Positions 45,600 through 57,150 of a stretch of 64,000 bases of DNA are shown in pieces (the stretch's first letter is position 1; each line of letters opens with the position of its first letter). A program made the translations under genes and the position numbers. The DNA comes from Ophiura sarsii. Lineage: Eukaryota; Echinodermata; Ophiuroidea; Amphilepidida; Ophiuridae. A model generated the notes under the pieces. That model was not told the DNA's origin. It saw only the letters and a list, made by a program, of their open reading frames with translations, and did not search any database. The stretch spans positions 76,010,312 to 76,074,311 of the forward strand of contig CM069447.1 in the NCBI GenBank assembly GCA_035610835.1, in the 5' to 3' direction.

Positions 45600-46968
45600 A
45601 GGATTTGTTATTTAACAAGTTAGTAAAATATGGTATGGGGCTCTTTCTGAACCGTTTTAATAGACCTACAAGTCAAAAGGGAAAATGGAATTGGAATTGC
45701 GCAATTCCCTGTCATGCACAGATTGCCTCGTAGGTGGCATATTTGGCAATTTTTTTGCTATGATTTTTCCTATGGTCAGAAAGAGAATCCAATCCACATT
45801 TTTCGACTGCATCAGTGTATGAGCTGTATTGTTTGCCAAGCATAATTTTGCAAGCTCTCTTTTGCACTTTCTCAAGAGTTGTGCCTTGGTCACATGTCAA
45901 TGAGGATCCCCAAACTACATCTCAATATTCCAACAAAGGTCTAACATAGCCTTTGTAAATAATTGCAAGTTCTTCAAAAGACTTTCAAATTTAGTGAAAC
46001 CAAATCTTTTTAGATTGCGGAGCATCGTGTACATGCGCTATTAGCCTTTTTGAGCATTTCCGTAGTTTGCTTTTAGCTCCCATTTTAAATCATCCATTTG
46101 CCTTTTTGAGCATTTTCGTACTTTGCTTCTAGCTCCCATTTTAAATCATCTTGAAGCCAAATGCCTGAGATTTTAGCAAATTTCACAAACTTAAGGGGAA
46201 CATCATCAATAGTCATAGTTGGTGTTGGAGGGTCCCGCATGAAACATACTTGAAGCCCCTGATACTTGGATGGATTAAAGGGACACTAGAGATGTGTTGG
46301 AGGCTGCGCCCTCAATTATGATAAAAACTGGGATTAGTATATTTTTATAATTGTATTACACGTATGAACTTACACCTATGTATAAGGATCTGACAGTATC
46401 CCCCTGCAGTACACATGATACATACATGTAACACGAACCATATTTGCATAGAGGGTGTTTTTCAATAAATAGCGATGATATCGTTTAAATCAAGTTTTGC
46501 TGTGTTTTTGTTTTATAGCAACAACAATAATGGCAATTTTTAATGTTCATCTTGAATTCTGAAGTAGATTTTTAAGCATTTAAAATTTCCAACACCATTT
46601 AATGTCCCTTTAAGTGTCAAATTATTGTTTTTGGTCCAATAAGTTATCTTGCAGGGTGCTTTTGGCAGAATTAGTGACAATTGAAGCAAGATTTAAGTCA
46701 TCAACATATTTCCACACATTGGCACCAGCATGAAGCTGCATCATCAATGATAACTTGGAACCCAAAGGACCTAATTTGGTACCTTGTGGAAGCCCTCCAT
46801 TTAACTTTTTGTAGTTAGACAGAGTTTGGTTATATCCGACACACACTGTTGTCTACCAGAAATAAATCATGGAATGATTGATTCTCTCACTCCTATCTGT
46901 ACAAACTTGGAAATGAGTAAATTGTGGTCAATAAGGTCAAATGCCTTTGAGAAATCAGTTAATTATTT
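45600..46968 (-). pseudogene. LINE RT fragment, split by a TTAA MITE
   Basis: Minus-strand order: DFSKAFDLIDH-like motif near 46950, GGLPQGTKLGPL, WKYVDDLNLAS (YVDD at 46708-46697), NNLTLNPSKYQGLQVCF, and IWLQDDLKWE. The C-terminal segment is SSLTCDQGTTLEKVQKRACK and IMLGKQYSSYTDA. YVDD rather than YADD and the C-terminal motif differ from the CR1/L2 copies in this window, so this is another LINE lineage. Several frameshifts are present. The MITE at 46279-46609 interrupts LTLNPSK. The 5' end abuts a Tc1 terminal repeat directly. Confidence 0.8.
46279..46609. mobile_element. TTAA-flanked MITE (331 bp) inside the LINE
   Basis: TTAA at 46275-46278 and 46610-46613. The ends AGGGACACTAGAGATGTGTT and AACACCATTTAATGTCCCT are inverted with mismatches. 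Removing the element and one TTAA restores the LINE frame across ...NLTLNPSKYQ. Confidence 0.9.
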
Positions 46969-47072
46969 GTGTAAAGCGAAAATCCCATCATTCCATGTTC
47001 CAGCTGGTATAGATGTGAAAAATGCAAAAAAATCATATTTTTCAAGGGGTATGAATAATTGTTGGCTTAATT
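46969..47072 (+). mobile_element. Terminal repeat fragment of the palindromic Tc1 family
   Basis: GTGTAAAGCGAAAATC...CAGCTGGTATAGATG...TTTTTCAAGGGGTATGAATA and ATTGTTGGCTTAA match 20709-20804 with about 15% differences by eye. It may be the displaced right end of the 43844-45487 element. Confidence 0.75.
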
Positions 47073-47282
47073 AAAGCAGATAAATATGACATTGAAATTT
47101 GAAACGCACATGGTGATTACAAATCCCATGAGCCACACTCCCGATAAACCCAATTAAAACTTGAAAATTATATGCGATGAAAAATCCAGGGGTAGTTTCA
47201 TATTAGAACTGCTTAGTCATTTAATGTTTTGTGATATTTAAAAGATAGAAATGACATCCTATTTGTTTTGTTTGTAATATAG

Positions 47283-47375
47283 AACAGTGTAGATGGAAAG
47301 AGGGAGTTCGTCATCGTCTCAGTGATAGAGTACCTAAATGAAGAAAGCTCGGCTTTGATCAAACATTACCTCCAG
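47283..47375 (+). CDS. Host gene exon B, phase 0
   Basis: 93 bp = 31 codons between TTTGTTTGTAATATAG and the donor GTTAGTAA. It reads NSVDGKREFVIVSVIEYLNE then ESSALIKHYLQ. Hydrophobic FVIVSVIEYL followed by a helical, acidic segment suggests a folded domain, but I do not recognise it. It joins in frame with exon A upstream and exon C downstream. Confidence 0.6.
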
Positions 47376-48200
47376 GTTAGTAAAATTTCTACAATATTAT
47401 TAGGCGTGTAGGGGTGTGTCAGAATACGAACCCAAAATATGATTTCAGCAACATATTTTAGTTGTATCAAAGCAGCTTGTTCATTTTGAACTGGGGGTAT
47501 TCAGGACCAAATCCAGTTTACTGAAAGCCTGTACTGCAATTGATGGGTAACAAAATCAACCTTATTTGGTAAGATCCTTTTTCAAAATGGATGCACAAAA
47601 AAAAAAATGATATCTGATGTTAAAACCAACAAATTATTAACCAAAATTAAATCTCTGAAAATTATTTCAAATTGTGTGCAATTGGCAAAATTGCAATAAC
47701 TGTGATACATTTGGTCACCTTTTCTTGGATTATTAGTTAGGATGATCATGGGTACCATTTTTAAGTCCCTGTGGATGCACATCCAGAGTTGTCACTACAC
47801 CTGTGGGTGTCAGCCGGTAGCAACCGGTACTCAGAGAATATGAGGACTTGCCAACCGGTACTAAAATTAAAAATAAATTATACATTTTGCCCTAAAAAGC
47901 AGCTGAAAAAAGATCCTTGGCAGTATTTTGGGGAAAAAAATCATGAAATATTAGCCAGCACTAAAGTCAGTCTAGTAATTAAACAACCTTGTGTGTATCC
48001 CTAACCACTTGCAAACCTCAATCTTTGTAAATATGTTCATACTACTCTTAAACTAATATAAGATCAATAAAATAGTGCCTTTTTGTGTATAATTTAACTT
48101 TCATCTGTCATCTAGGTTAATGTACATCTGTCACCTTGGTATGGTATAATTGTACACAAAATAAATATATACCATTATTTTTCTGCTTCCACTTCACTAG

Positions 48201-48317
48201 GATACTGACCATGAAGGGGATACTGACACAGAGAGTGACAGCATTGTTGACACTACTATTGGAATTGTCTGCAGGGAAGACTCCTGTAATGCATCAGCAC
48301 AGCATAGTATTGGAAGG
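48201..48317 (+). CDS. Host gene exon C, phase 0, acidic
   Basis: 117 bp = 39 codons, preceded by a strong pyrimidine tract and acceptor (CTGCTTCCACTTCACTAG) and followed by the donor GTTAGTTG. The peptide begins DTDHEGDTDTESDSIVDTT and ends SAQHSIGR: a flexible acidic linker with many possible CK2-type Ser/Thr sites (inference). It continues exon B in frame after an 825-bp intron. The next exon was not found. Confidence 0.6.
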
Positions 48318-49992
48318 GTTAGTTGTGTTAAAAACAAAGAACTCTTTTTCAAGTTCATGCACTTTACTATGTAATGCCACTTGGTGTATATGTTGGCTAT
48401 ACAACTCTCCTTAATTCCTGTGCTGCAGGAATCTAATGGCGTTTTCAATAAATAATTAGAACAAAAAAATGTTACCTAGGGAGTCAAAAAACCCAATATA
48501 AAACAAAAGAAAATAGACTGCCCTCTGTTGGCCCAAAAAACAGTACAAAACAAAAGAATTAAAAATGACTTATCTTAAACATATGTAAACAACAAAATGG
48601 AGCGATACTGCTGACGTTGGTTTTCGGGTGGTGGTGGGGGGGGGGGGGGGTCGGGGGGGGTCAAGTTAGGGTCCAAAACACTTTCAAAGATTTTTTGGAA
48701 GGCTGTATCCAAGTGATACAAGTATAATCAGTGCATAACTCTGCATATACAGGTAGGACTACTGCTAGGCTACAATCCCCCTTAAAAGGGATAATAACAT
48801 TGTTTGTTCTTTTTGCGTTAGGACTCCCCGAACATTGGTCCAAACTAGACTTTGGCCCATTTTCAGGCCCTTGTCATTTAAAACTGGAACATGCTACAAT
48901 TTTGTTGATTAAAATTTTGAAATCAGCATGAAAATTTAGTCAAAGAAACCAAATCTCAATATTCTAGGAGGTTTACTTCTTGAGATAATGGCTGCTCAAC
49001 ATGGACTTTCATTTCGCGACGCATGTTTTTTGCGGAATTTCGGCGACCCCCTAAATGTCAAATTGCCGCTACGAGAAATCGAAGCGGAATTAGGACCTCA
49101 AAATTTCAGGTTTTTCATATCTCACCAATATCTACCAACCAGTATATGAAATATGAAAAAAAATTATTTTTGATGGTGTAAAAAGATCCATTTGTTGCGT
49201 TGGGGTGGAATGACCATTAGGCAACAAAAAAAGTTGTGTTGCCCTCACAAGCCTAAAATCGGGAAGGACAGCCGGCCGAAATCAACCATTTTATACCTGT
49301 TTTTTTTTCAGTCAACACTAAGGAAAACGCATACTGGCTGTATTTTCTACCCAATGGTGAATATTTTCTTGAAGTACACATCCATGAAAAATATTCACCC
49401 TTGATTCTATAACAAAAACTGCTTGAAAGTATGGAATATCCACATATTTTATACTGAATTAAAGACAACAATGGAGAGAATTTTTTTGTTCAAATAAATA
49501 AAAAAAATCGCGATCCAATTCAATGCTTGCCACTTTGCTCAAATATACAATTTGGCCTTGATGGCCGTCATGCAAACGGCGAAATTCATCGCCCTACACG
49601 ATGAAAAAAAACGAAAAAAAAACAAATCCGGGGAAAAAGTTGTAAAATAAGCTGAAAACATTAAAATATGACATGTCTTGTTCATTCAAACACCAATTTC
49701 AACCAAACTTGTATTATACATGCAACATGGGAAGATTCATGTCAAAGGTCATCTGAGTCGCAAAATAACCTGAAAACATTGAAAGTGACATGACATTTCT
49801 TTTTCATACAATATTACAAACACTGATTGCAACCAAACCTGTATCATACATGCATCATGGGAACATTCATATCAATTTGCAGTTCAACAATTGTTATTTA
49901 TTTGTAACAATGCCTCGGCTCCCCAAAGCTTTTCCACAAAATTGTCCATAATTCAAGAATGCAACACGCTATCACAGTAGGGTACCATTTTT
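48318..49992. other. No further exon recognised
   Basis: Probably intron of the gene above. It contains a poly-G tract near 48635-48652 and no frame with matching phase and clear splice sites. Confidence 0.3.
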
Positions 49993-52543
49993 GTCTCGCC
50001 TGATGTAATCAGAAAGAGACTATGTTATCACTATTTCTGTCCGGCGTCCGCCGTATGCCGTCCGCCGTCCGCCGTCCGCCGTATGCCGTGTGCTAAGAAA
50101 TACCTTTGTGACGCGATATCTGGAGATCCGTAAGGCCTATCGTGATGGGACTTGGTGGAGGGAAAGGGGGTGGTGCGTTCTGTTGCTGATTGATTTTTCA
50201 AGGTCATCGGGGGTCATACAAGGTCATCGGGTCAAATATGCTTAAAACTTTTGAGATGCGTTGTGACGCGATATCTAGAGATCCGTAAGGCCTATCTTGA
50301 TGGGACTTGATGTCAGGGAAGGGGGTGGGGTGTTCTTTTGCTGATTAGATTTTCAAGGTCATTGGAGGTCATTCAAGGTCATCGGGTCAAATATGGGGTC
50401 AAATAAGATCCGTAAGGCCGATCTTGATGGGATTTGGTGGAGGGAAGGGGGTGGTGTGTTCTTTTTGCTGATTAAATTTTCAAGGTCATCGGAGGTCATT
50501 CAAGGTCATCGGGGGTCAAATATGGGGTCAAATAGATCAGTAAGGCCTATATTAATGAGATTTGGTGGAGGGAAGGGGAGTGGTGTGTTCTTTTTGCTGA
50601 ATAAATTTTCAAGGTCATCAGAGGTCATTCAAGGTCATCGGGGGTCAAATAAGATCCATAAGGCCTATCTTGATTGGATTTGGTAGAGGGAAGGGGGATG
50701 GTGTGTTCTTTTTGTTCTTAATTTTTCGGGGTCATCAGGGGTCAAATATGGGGTCAAATAGATCAGTAAGGCCTATCTTGATGGGATTTGGTGGAGGGAA
50801 GGGGGGTGGTGTGTTCTTTTTGTTGATTAATTTTTCGGGGTCATTGGGGGTCAAATAGATCAGTAAGGCCTATCTTGATGGGATTTGGTGGAGGGAAGGG
50901 GGGTGGTGTGTTCTTTTTGTTGATTAATTTTTCGGGGTCATCGGGGGTCAAATATGGGGTCAAATAGATCAGTAAGGCCTATCTTGATGGGATTTGGTGG
51001 ACGGAAGAGGGATGGTGTGTTCTTTTTGTTGATTAATTTTTTGGGGTCAAATATGGGGTCAAATAGATCAGTAAGGCCTATCTTGATGGGAGTTGGTGGA
51101 CGGAAGAGGGATGGTGTGTTCTTTTTGTTGATTAATTTTTCGGGGGTCATTGGGGTCAAATATGGGGTCAAATAGATCAGTAAGGCCTATCTTGATGGGA
51201 TTTGGTGGAGGGAAGAGGGATGGGGTGTTCTTTTTGTTGATTACTTTTTCGGGGTCATCGGGGGTCAAATATGGCGTCAAATAGATCAGTAGGGCCTATC
51301 TTGATGGAATTTGGTGGAGGGAAGGGGGGTGGTGTGTTCTTTTTGTTGATTAATTTTTCGGGGTCATCGGGGGTCAAATAGATCAGTAAGGCCTATCTTG
51401 ATGGGATTTGGTGGACGGAAGAGGGATGGTGTGTTCTTTTTGTTGATTAATTTTTCGGGGTTATCGGGGTCAAATATGGGGTCAAATAGATCAGTAAGGC
51501 CTATCTTGATGGGATTTGGTGGAGGGAAGGGGGGTGGTGTGTTATTTTTGTTGATTATATTTTCGGGGTCATCGGGGGTCAAATATGGGGTCAAATAGAT
51601 CAGTAAGGCCTATCTTGATGGGATTTGGTGGACGGAAGAGGGATGGTGTGTTCTTTTTGTTGATTAATTTTTCGGGGTCATCGGGGGTCAAATAGATCAG
51701 TAAGGCCTATCTTGATGGGATTTGGTGGAGGGAAGGGGGGTGGTGTGTTATTTTTGTTGATTAATTTTTCGGGGTCATCGGGGGTCAAATATGGGGTCAA
51801 ATAGATCAGTAAGGCCTATCTTGATGGGATTTGGTGGACGGAAGAGGGATGGTGTGTTCTTTTTGTTGATTAATTTTTCGGGGTCATCGGGGGTCAAATA
51901 GATCAGTAAGGCCTATCTTGATGGGATTTGGTGGAGGGAAGGGGGTGGGGGGTGGTGTGTTCTTTTGGTTGATTAATTTTTCGGGGTCATCTGGGGTCAA
52001 ATATGGGGTCAAATAGATCAGTAAGTCCTATCTTGATGGGATTTGGTGGAGGGAAGGGGGGGGGGTGGTGTGTTCTTTTTGTTGATTAATTTTTCGGGGT
52101 CATCGGGGTCAAATATGGGGTCAAATAGATCAGTAAGGCCTATCTTGATTGGATTTGGTGGAGGGAAGGGGGGTGGTGTATTCTTTTTGCTGATTAAATT
52201 TTCAAGGTCATCGGAGGTCATTCAAGGTCATCTGGGGTCAAATAAGATCCGTAAGGCCTATCTTGATGGGATTTGGTGGACAGAAGAGGGATGGTGTGTT
52301 CTTTTTGTTGATTAATTTTTAGAGGTCATCATAGGTCATCTGGGGTCAAATAAGATCCGTAAGGCCTATCTTGATGTGATTTGGTGGAGGGAAGGGGGTT
52401 GGTGTGTTCTTTTTGTTGATTACAATTTTCAAGGTATTACATCCCTTGCATTAACTACAATGCATACCTCTGTGACAGTGCTACATTGTATCATATGTTT
52501 CATCATCATTTCTTTCAAGTCACTTTTGATGAACAGGCGAGAC
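49993..52543. mobile_element. Inverted-end element carrying a large minisatellite
   Basis: GTCTCGCCTG (49993) and CAGGCGAGAC (52534-52543) form short inverted ends. GTCCGCCGTCCGCCGTATGCC repeats follow the left end. Nearly all of the interior is a tandem array. No transposase. Confidence 0.5.
50100..52435. repeat. Minisatellite, about 21 copies of 94-125 bp
   Basis: Each unit has TAAGGCCTATCTTGATGGGA, TTTGGTGGAGGGAAGGGGGG, TGGTGTGTTCTTTTTGTTGA and several GGTCA words. Copies differ mainly by presence or absence of AAATATGGGGTC. The repeat reads open in places on both strands, giving spurious repetitive peptides. Confidence 0.95.
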
Positions 52544-53293
52544 GCGCCGTTCGAGAACCGCCTTGTTAAAGTACTCAACAAAAGCTTTAATTTGATATGG
52601 AATTTGCATCGGTAGGTAGTACCCTTCAGTAAGAAAGTTTGATAATAAAACATTCAAAACCTTGCACAAGTGAACCGGCTCTCCACGTCACAAAGATCCT
52701 CACTCATCAGAAAAACTATATTAAACAGGTATCATAGTAAAAGTATTCCTTAAAGCTCTTGAGCTGATCAACTCAAATATGATGTCAACTTGAGTATGTG
52801 ACGCAATAGGGTCCCAAGTTTAAAAAAAATATGACCCTGCAATGTAGGGTCATACAATGTAGGGTAGGCTATATTTATCCTAGCTCTGAATCCTAGATCT
52901 GTGGATGAGATATTTTACCCCAAAATCATTTTTTTACTCTCTGCGACAAAATATTGCCTAATTTTGTCAAAAGTATGTATCAGATATAAAGCCAAATAGT
53001 GACTCTGAAGTTACCATAAAGCAAAATCAGTTTGAAACAATTTCCAGGGAATTAGAGCCAATAATATTATTTGGCCTATGGTTTACCTATTTACGGAATG
53101 GGTATAGTCATCTTCAATCTCAGTTTTAACTGAGATTGAGAAACTGAGAAAATCACCTTTAACACCCTGTACAATCAATCAATCTATAATCATTTTACAA
53201 TGAATCAGTTAGTGCATTGTATATGAAGATTAAAATTACATTTTACCTACCACCCTATATTCTAGCCTGCCTTGAATAATAGTTTAAAGTATA
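52544..53293. other. No gene recognised; small hairpin at 53114
   Basis: CAATCTCAGTTT/AACTGAGATTG forms a 24-nt palindrome near 53114-53137. Otherwise non-coding. Confidence 0.4.
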
Positions 53294-53884
53294 CAGGGTG
53301 ACTCAAAAAAAAGAGGACTCTGTTTCATGATGCTGTAAAACTTGTTATGATCATTGGACCATGACAATGAAATGTTTCAATGTAAAGTCCAATTAGTTAT
53401 GATATCCTGAAAGTATGACATGAGATCAATCCGATGAAAAATAAATAAACTAGTACAGTTTGCATAAACCATGTCATTTACTGGTTTGTACAATGGGATT
53501 TAGAGCCAGTAAATAACATTATTTACATTTCAATATGTTACAATAAACATAGACAATATATCAGTCAATAGCAAAGATTAGTTTGGTAATACATTTAATT
53601 CTGACACATGATTATATGTGTTTATGATAATTGTAGCATATTGAAACGTAAACCATGTTATTTACTGGCTAGTGCATGTAAATCCCATTGTACAAACCAG
53701 TAAATGTCATGGTTTATGCAAACTGTGAGCACTAGTTTATTTATTATTCATTGGATTGATCTCATACTTTCAGGATATCATATTTAACTAATTGGGATTT
53801 ACATTGAAACTAAATTCGTCATGGTCCAATGATCATACATACAGCGTCATGAAACAGAGTCCAATTTCTTTTTGAGTCACCCTG
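53294..53884. mobile_element. Mariner-type foldback MITE (591 bp)
   Basis: The ends CAGGGTGACTCAAAAA and TTTTTGAGTCACCCTG are flanked by TA. Arms of about 250 bp pair (GATCATTGGACCATGAC / GTCATGGTCCAATGATC; CATGTCATTTACTGGTTTGT and its inverse). No coding capacity. Confidence 0.9.
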
Positions 53885-54379
53885 TATAGGATTTAGCCTT
53901 TTATTTCCTGGAATAAATGCCTATACTACACATGCTGCATGAAACATTGGCCTACTTTGTAAACCGCTTAATTTCAGACTGCTGCTTTTTGATTAAATTA
54001 AAGTAAGGTGTATAACAATTGATTACTGTACCGTATGTAAACTGCATTTTGAACACCCTGTGTAATCATGTTTTAAATAATACAGTATTGTTTTCCTGTA
54101 CAGGTAAAATTATTGTACTGGGCACTTCAAAATAATGTTTTTGGTAGAAAATGTACAATACTTCTTAATATCCTCATATGAACAAGATTATAAGGTGGAA
54201 AATGAACATTATTTTTGAACACCCTGAATATGCATCACAATATTAAAAACAATCCCTATTCCCTATTAAGTATACATCAACAGAAAGATTAGTGCTTTCC
54301 TAATTATCCAAAAGTTTGTATTTGATGTGATGAATATCTGACCAAACTGTGCATAATTAATAACAAATAACAATCTAGA

Positions 54380-55434
54380 TATGGTCACGCGTTATGAACT
54401 CGCCTCCCAATAGGGTGGTTCCGTTACATTTTTTAGCTTCATGCTGTCATTTTCCTCAAATATTTTTAAAACCACAAAAGCTATCTCAACAAATTTGGTA
54501 TCATTTAAAGCCCTAATGACAAGCTATCTGCCTGCCAAATGACAATGGTATAGCTAAAACAGAAAGGGAGATACAGCTGATTGATGTTTGGGGACCAGGG
54601 GTGGTGCTGGAAGGGGTGCGTCTGGAAGGGGTGTCGCCTGTACAAACTCAATGGGGATAATCCCATGCTTTGTTCTTTTTACAATAACTAGTCATCCCCT
54701 AATGTTAAAAACACAATTTTGGTCCCATTTCAAAGGATATTTAGTAATCTTTAAGTATGTGGTTCAACAGACTTGTCAACTATTATTAACAACTAATAAT
54801 TATGGATAAGACAATGATCATTAGCTTTCTTCCTATACGCTACACAGTCAACATGAATAATCAGCCTCAATTTACCGGATTGATAAAAATGACTATAACA
54901 GAAAAAGTTTTCAACCTATAATAGCAAAAGTATACATTTTTGGAAAGCTTGTAACTAGAGGAATTCAGACATGCAGTTTATATCAGGGAAGGGTTCATCC
55001 TTAAACAAATATTTCTATAAATTCTAAAAATATATAAAATAAAAATTGGAGATATTCACTAGCCGGTATAATTACCATACCGACGTAGTAACTTTGACAA
55101 ATATATCATCTAATGGGTAATTTCATGAGGAATTCAAATATGTAAAAAGAATAATGATAGGGGTAGGTATAAAAAATATATGGATCTCAAATTAAAAATT
55201 AAAAAACTCTGATATTTTCCGAACATTTCCGATCATACCATTTTAGTTCTTGGTCGTACTATAATTTTAATGGCATATTTGGTTTCCTCATGCAATTTCA
55301 CTTCAGAAAATGTATACTTTTACTACCTCAGGGGTGTATACAAGCAAATATAAATGTGTAAAGTTAAAATCATGTCGCGAAAGCCAAAATCTGTGTGTAA
55401 CGCGAAAGGAGGCGAGCTTAAAACACATGACCAT
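54380..55434. mobile_element. Inverted-repeat element (about 1.05 kb)
   Basis: TATGGTCACGCGTTATGAAC followed by TCGCCTCC is matched in inverse by GGAGGCGAGCTTAAAACACA followed by TGACCATA. An inner pair, AAAAGTATACATTT / AAATGTATACTTTT, supports it. Confidence 0.65.
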
Positions 55435-56660
55435 ATAAGCTACTCTAGTGATATAATTTTGTAGGGCTAGCATAAATAGGTTTTATTTTACAGTTACAAC
55501 TTACGTACACTCAGCAAATTTGACAGATGAGGTAACATAGAACCCCGGCATAGAACACATGTGATGTGCAACAATTATAGGACCCAGCTTAAAACATGTG
55601 ACCATTGGTTTAATATCTTGACTTGTTTCTATTTCCAAGAAATACTGGCTTGAATTTCTATTGCCCTATTCTCGCTATAATAAATGGCAAGGGCATATCC
55701 AGGACTGTTTTGATGGGGGGGGGGGGGGGGGGGGGGGGCGGCCAAATGTTTTAAAGGTTGTGAGCGAACCGAGTGGAGTTAGCAGCAGGTGGGGTCCATG
55801 GGCGAAGCCCCTGGAAGCTCATTGGTTTTCAAAGTTTTAGCATTCTGAAGCAAAAGAATTATCAGGTGGTTCAAGATCCATATTATAATGTTGAAACCTG
55901 TATAAAAAATGTGCACCAAGCGCGCAAACATTCTCAGTTTACGAACAAAAATTGTCCAGAAAAATTTCTTGTTAAACTTAAATATTGAAATATTGAAACT
56001 AATTCGTTTCAAAGCGTACACAAATTGTGATTTTTAACACTAAAACGGGTTATACAGTATGACATTTTAATTGTCTTCCACATAATATTTAGAATATTTG
56101 GTGTGGTTTGAGACTCATTATAATGTTCAAAACTGTACAAAAATATGCGGGCAAAGCAATAAAAAATGTTTTTTTTTGAACTAAAATGGTCATGGAAAAC
56201 TTTCCTGTCAAAGTCGTCCATAATTTTCAGTTACGTACAAATTAAGGGATATATTAATCATGCATAACATGCATAGAATGAAAAGCGCAAAAAATAATCT
56301 AAGGAGTAAACAGTTTTCAGATGACATATCAAGCTTGTCTTGTACAATGCATCCCTTTGGGGCCTTTGCTACCCCTTTTCTATGAAAAAGCTCTATGGAA
56401 CGAAACATACACACCACATGGTCATCAGTGCAAAAATCCTTTTGAAACATCTGAGTGAATATCGTGCCAGCATAATATACGCAGAAATGTCTAATTCAAA
56501 ACAAATTAATCTAATTTCAAGCCATTTTTACAATAAAAGCAAAACAAAATTGTGCGCATCCCGCCCCACACGTTTTGCATGCCCTCTGAAGTTTTCTTGC
56601 TCCGTGTTTGCCCCACTGTATGTGTTTTAGGGCGATAACATTCTATACTTAGTGCGTCTG
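55435..56660. other. No gene recognised; poly-G tract at 55716-55739
   Basis: The region next to the G-tract (AGCGAACCGAGTGGAG, GGGCGAAGCCCC) resembles the border of a hAT-like element of the type at 61504, but no matching second end was found. Confidence 0.35.
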
Positions 56661-56662
56661 TT

Positions 56663-57150
56663 CAGGTTACGCAGGTTTGATAGTTTAATCTCAGATTACT
56701 CAGACCATTAGACTTGAGAGCTTGTTAGTTTGAATATTGATAGCTTAAAAAAAACCTAGATATTTGAGGTGGAGGGAGGGTTGCTCAGGTTTGATCTAAT
56801 ACAAAATAATAATCAGGTTACACAGGTTTGATAGTTTAATCTGAGATTACTCAGACCAATTAGACTTGAGAGCTTGTTAGTTTGATTATTGATAGTTTGA
56901 GAAAACTAGATATTTGAGGTGGAGGGAGGGTTGCTCAGGTTTGATAGTTAGATAACTTGATCTGAGATTACTCGAGCCAGGTTTGATCTGATACAAAATA
57001 ATAATCAGGTTACGCAGGTTTGATAGTTTAATCTGAGATTACTCAGACCATTAAGCTTGTTAGTTTGATAGCTTGATAGTTTGAGAAAACTAGATATTTG
57101 AGGTGAAGGGAGGGTTGCTCAGGTTTGATCTAATACAAAACAAGGTCTTC
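56663..57150. repeat. Minisatellite, about 3 copies of 150-190 bp
   Basis: The unit begins CAGGTTACGCAGGTTTGATA, continues GATTACTCAGACCATTAGAC, and has GATATTTGAGGTGGAGGGAG. A further copy occurs at 61190-61350. Confidence 0.85.

Noticed and set aside
50393..52315. Repetitive peptides on both strands (FFLLINFSG..., DPIFDPDDPEKLINKK...)
   Set aside because: Both come from the same minisatellite, are limited by unit length variation and appear on opposite strands. No start context or splice sites.
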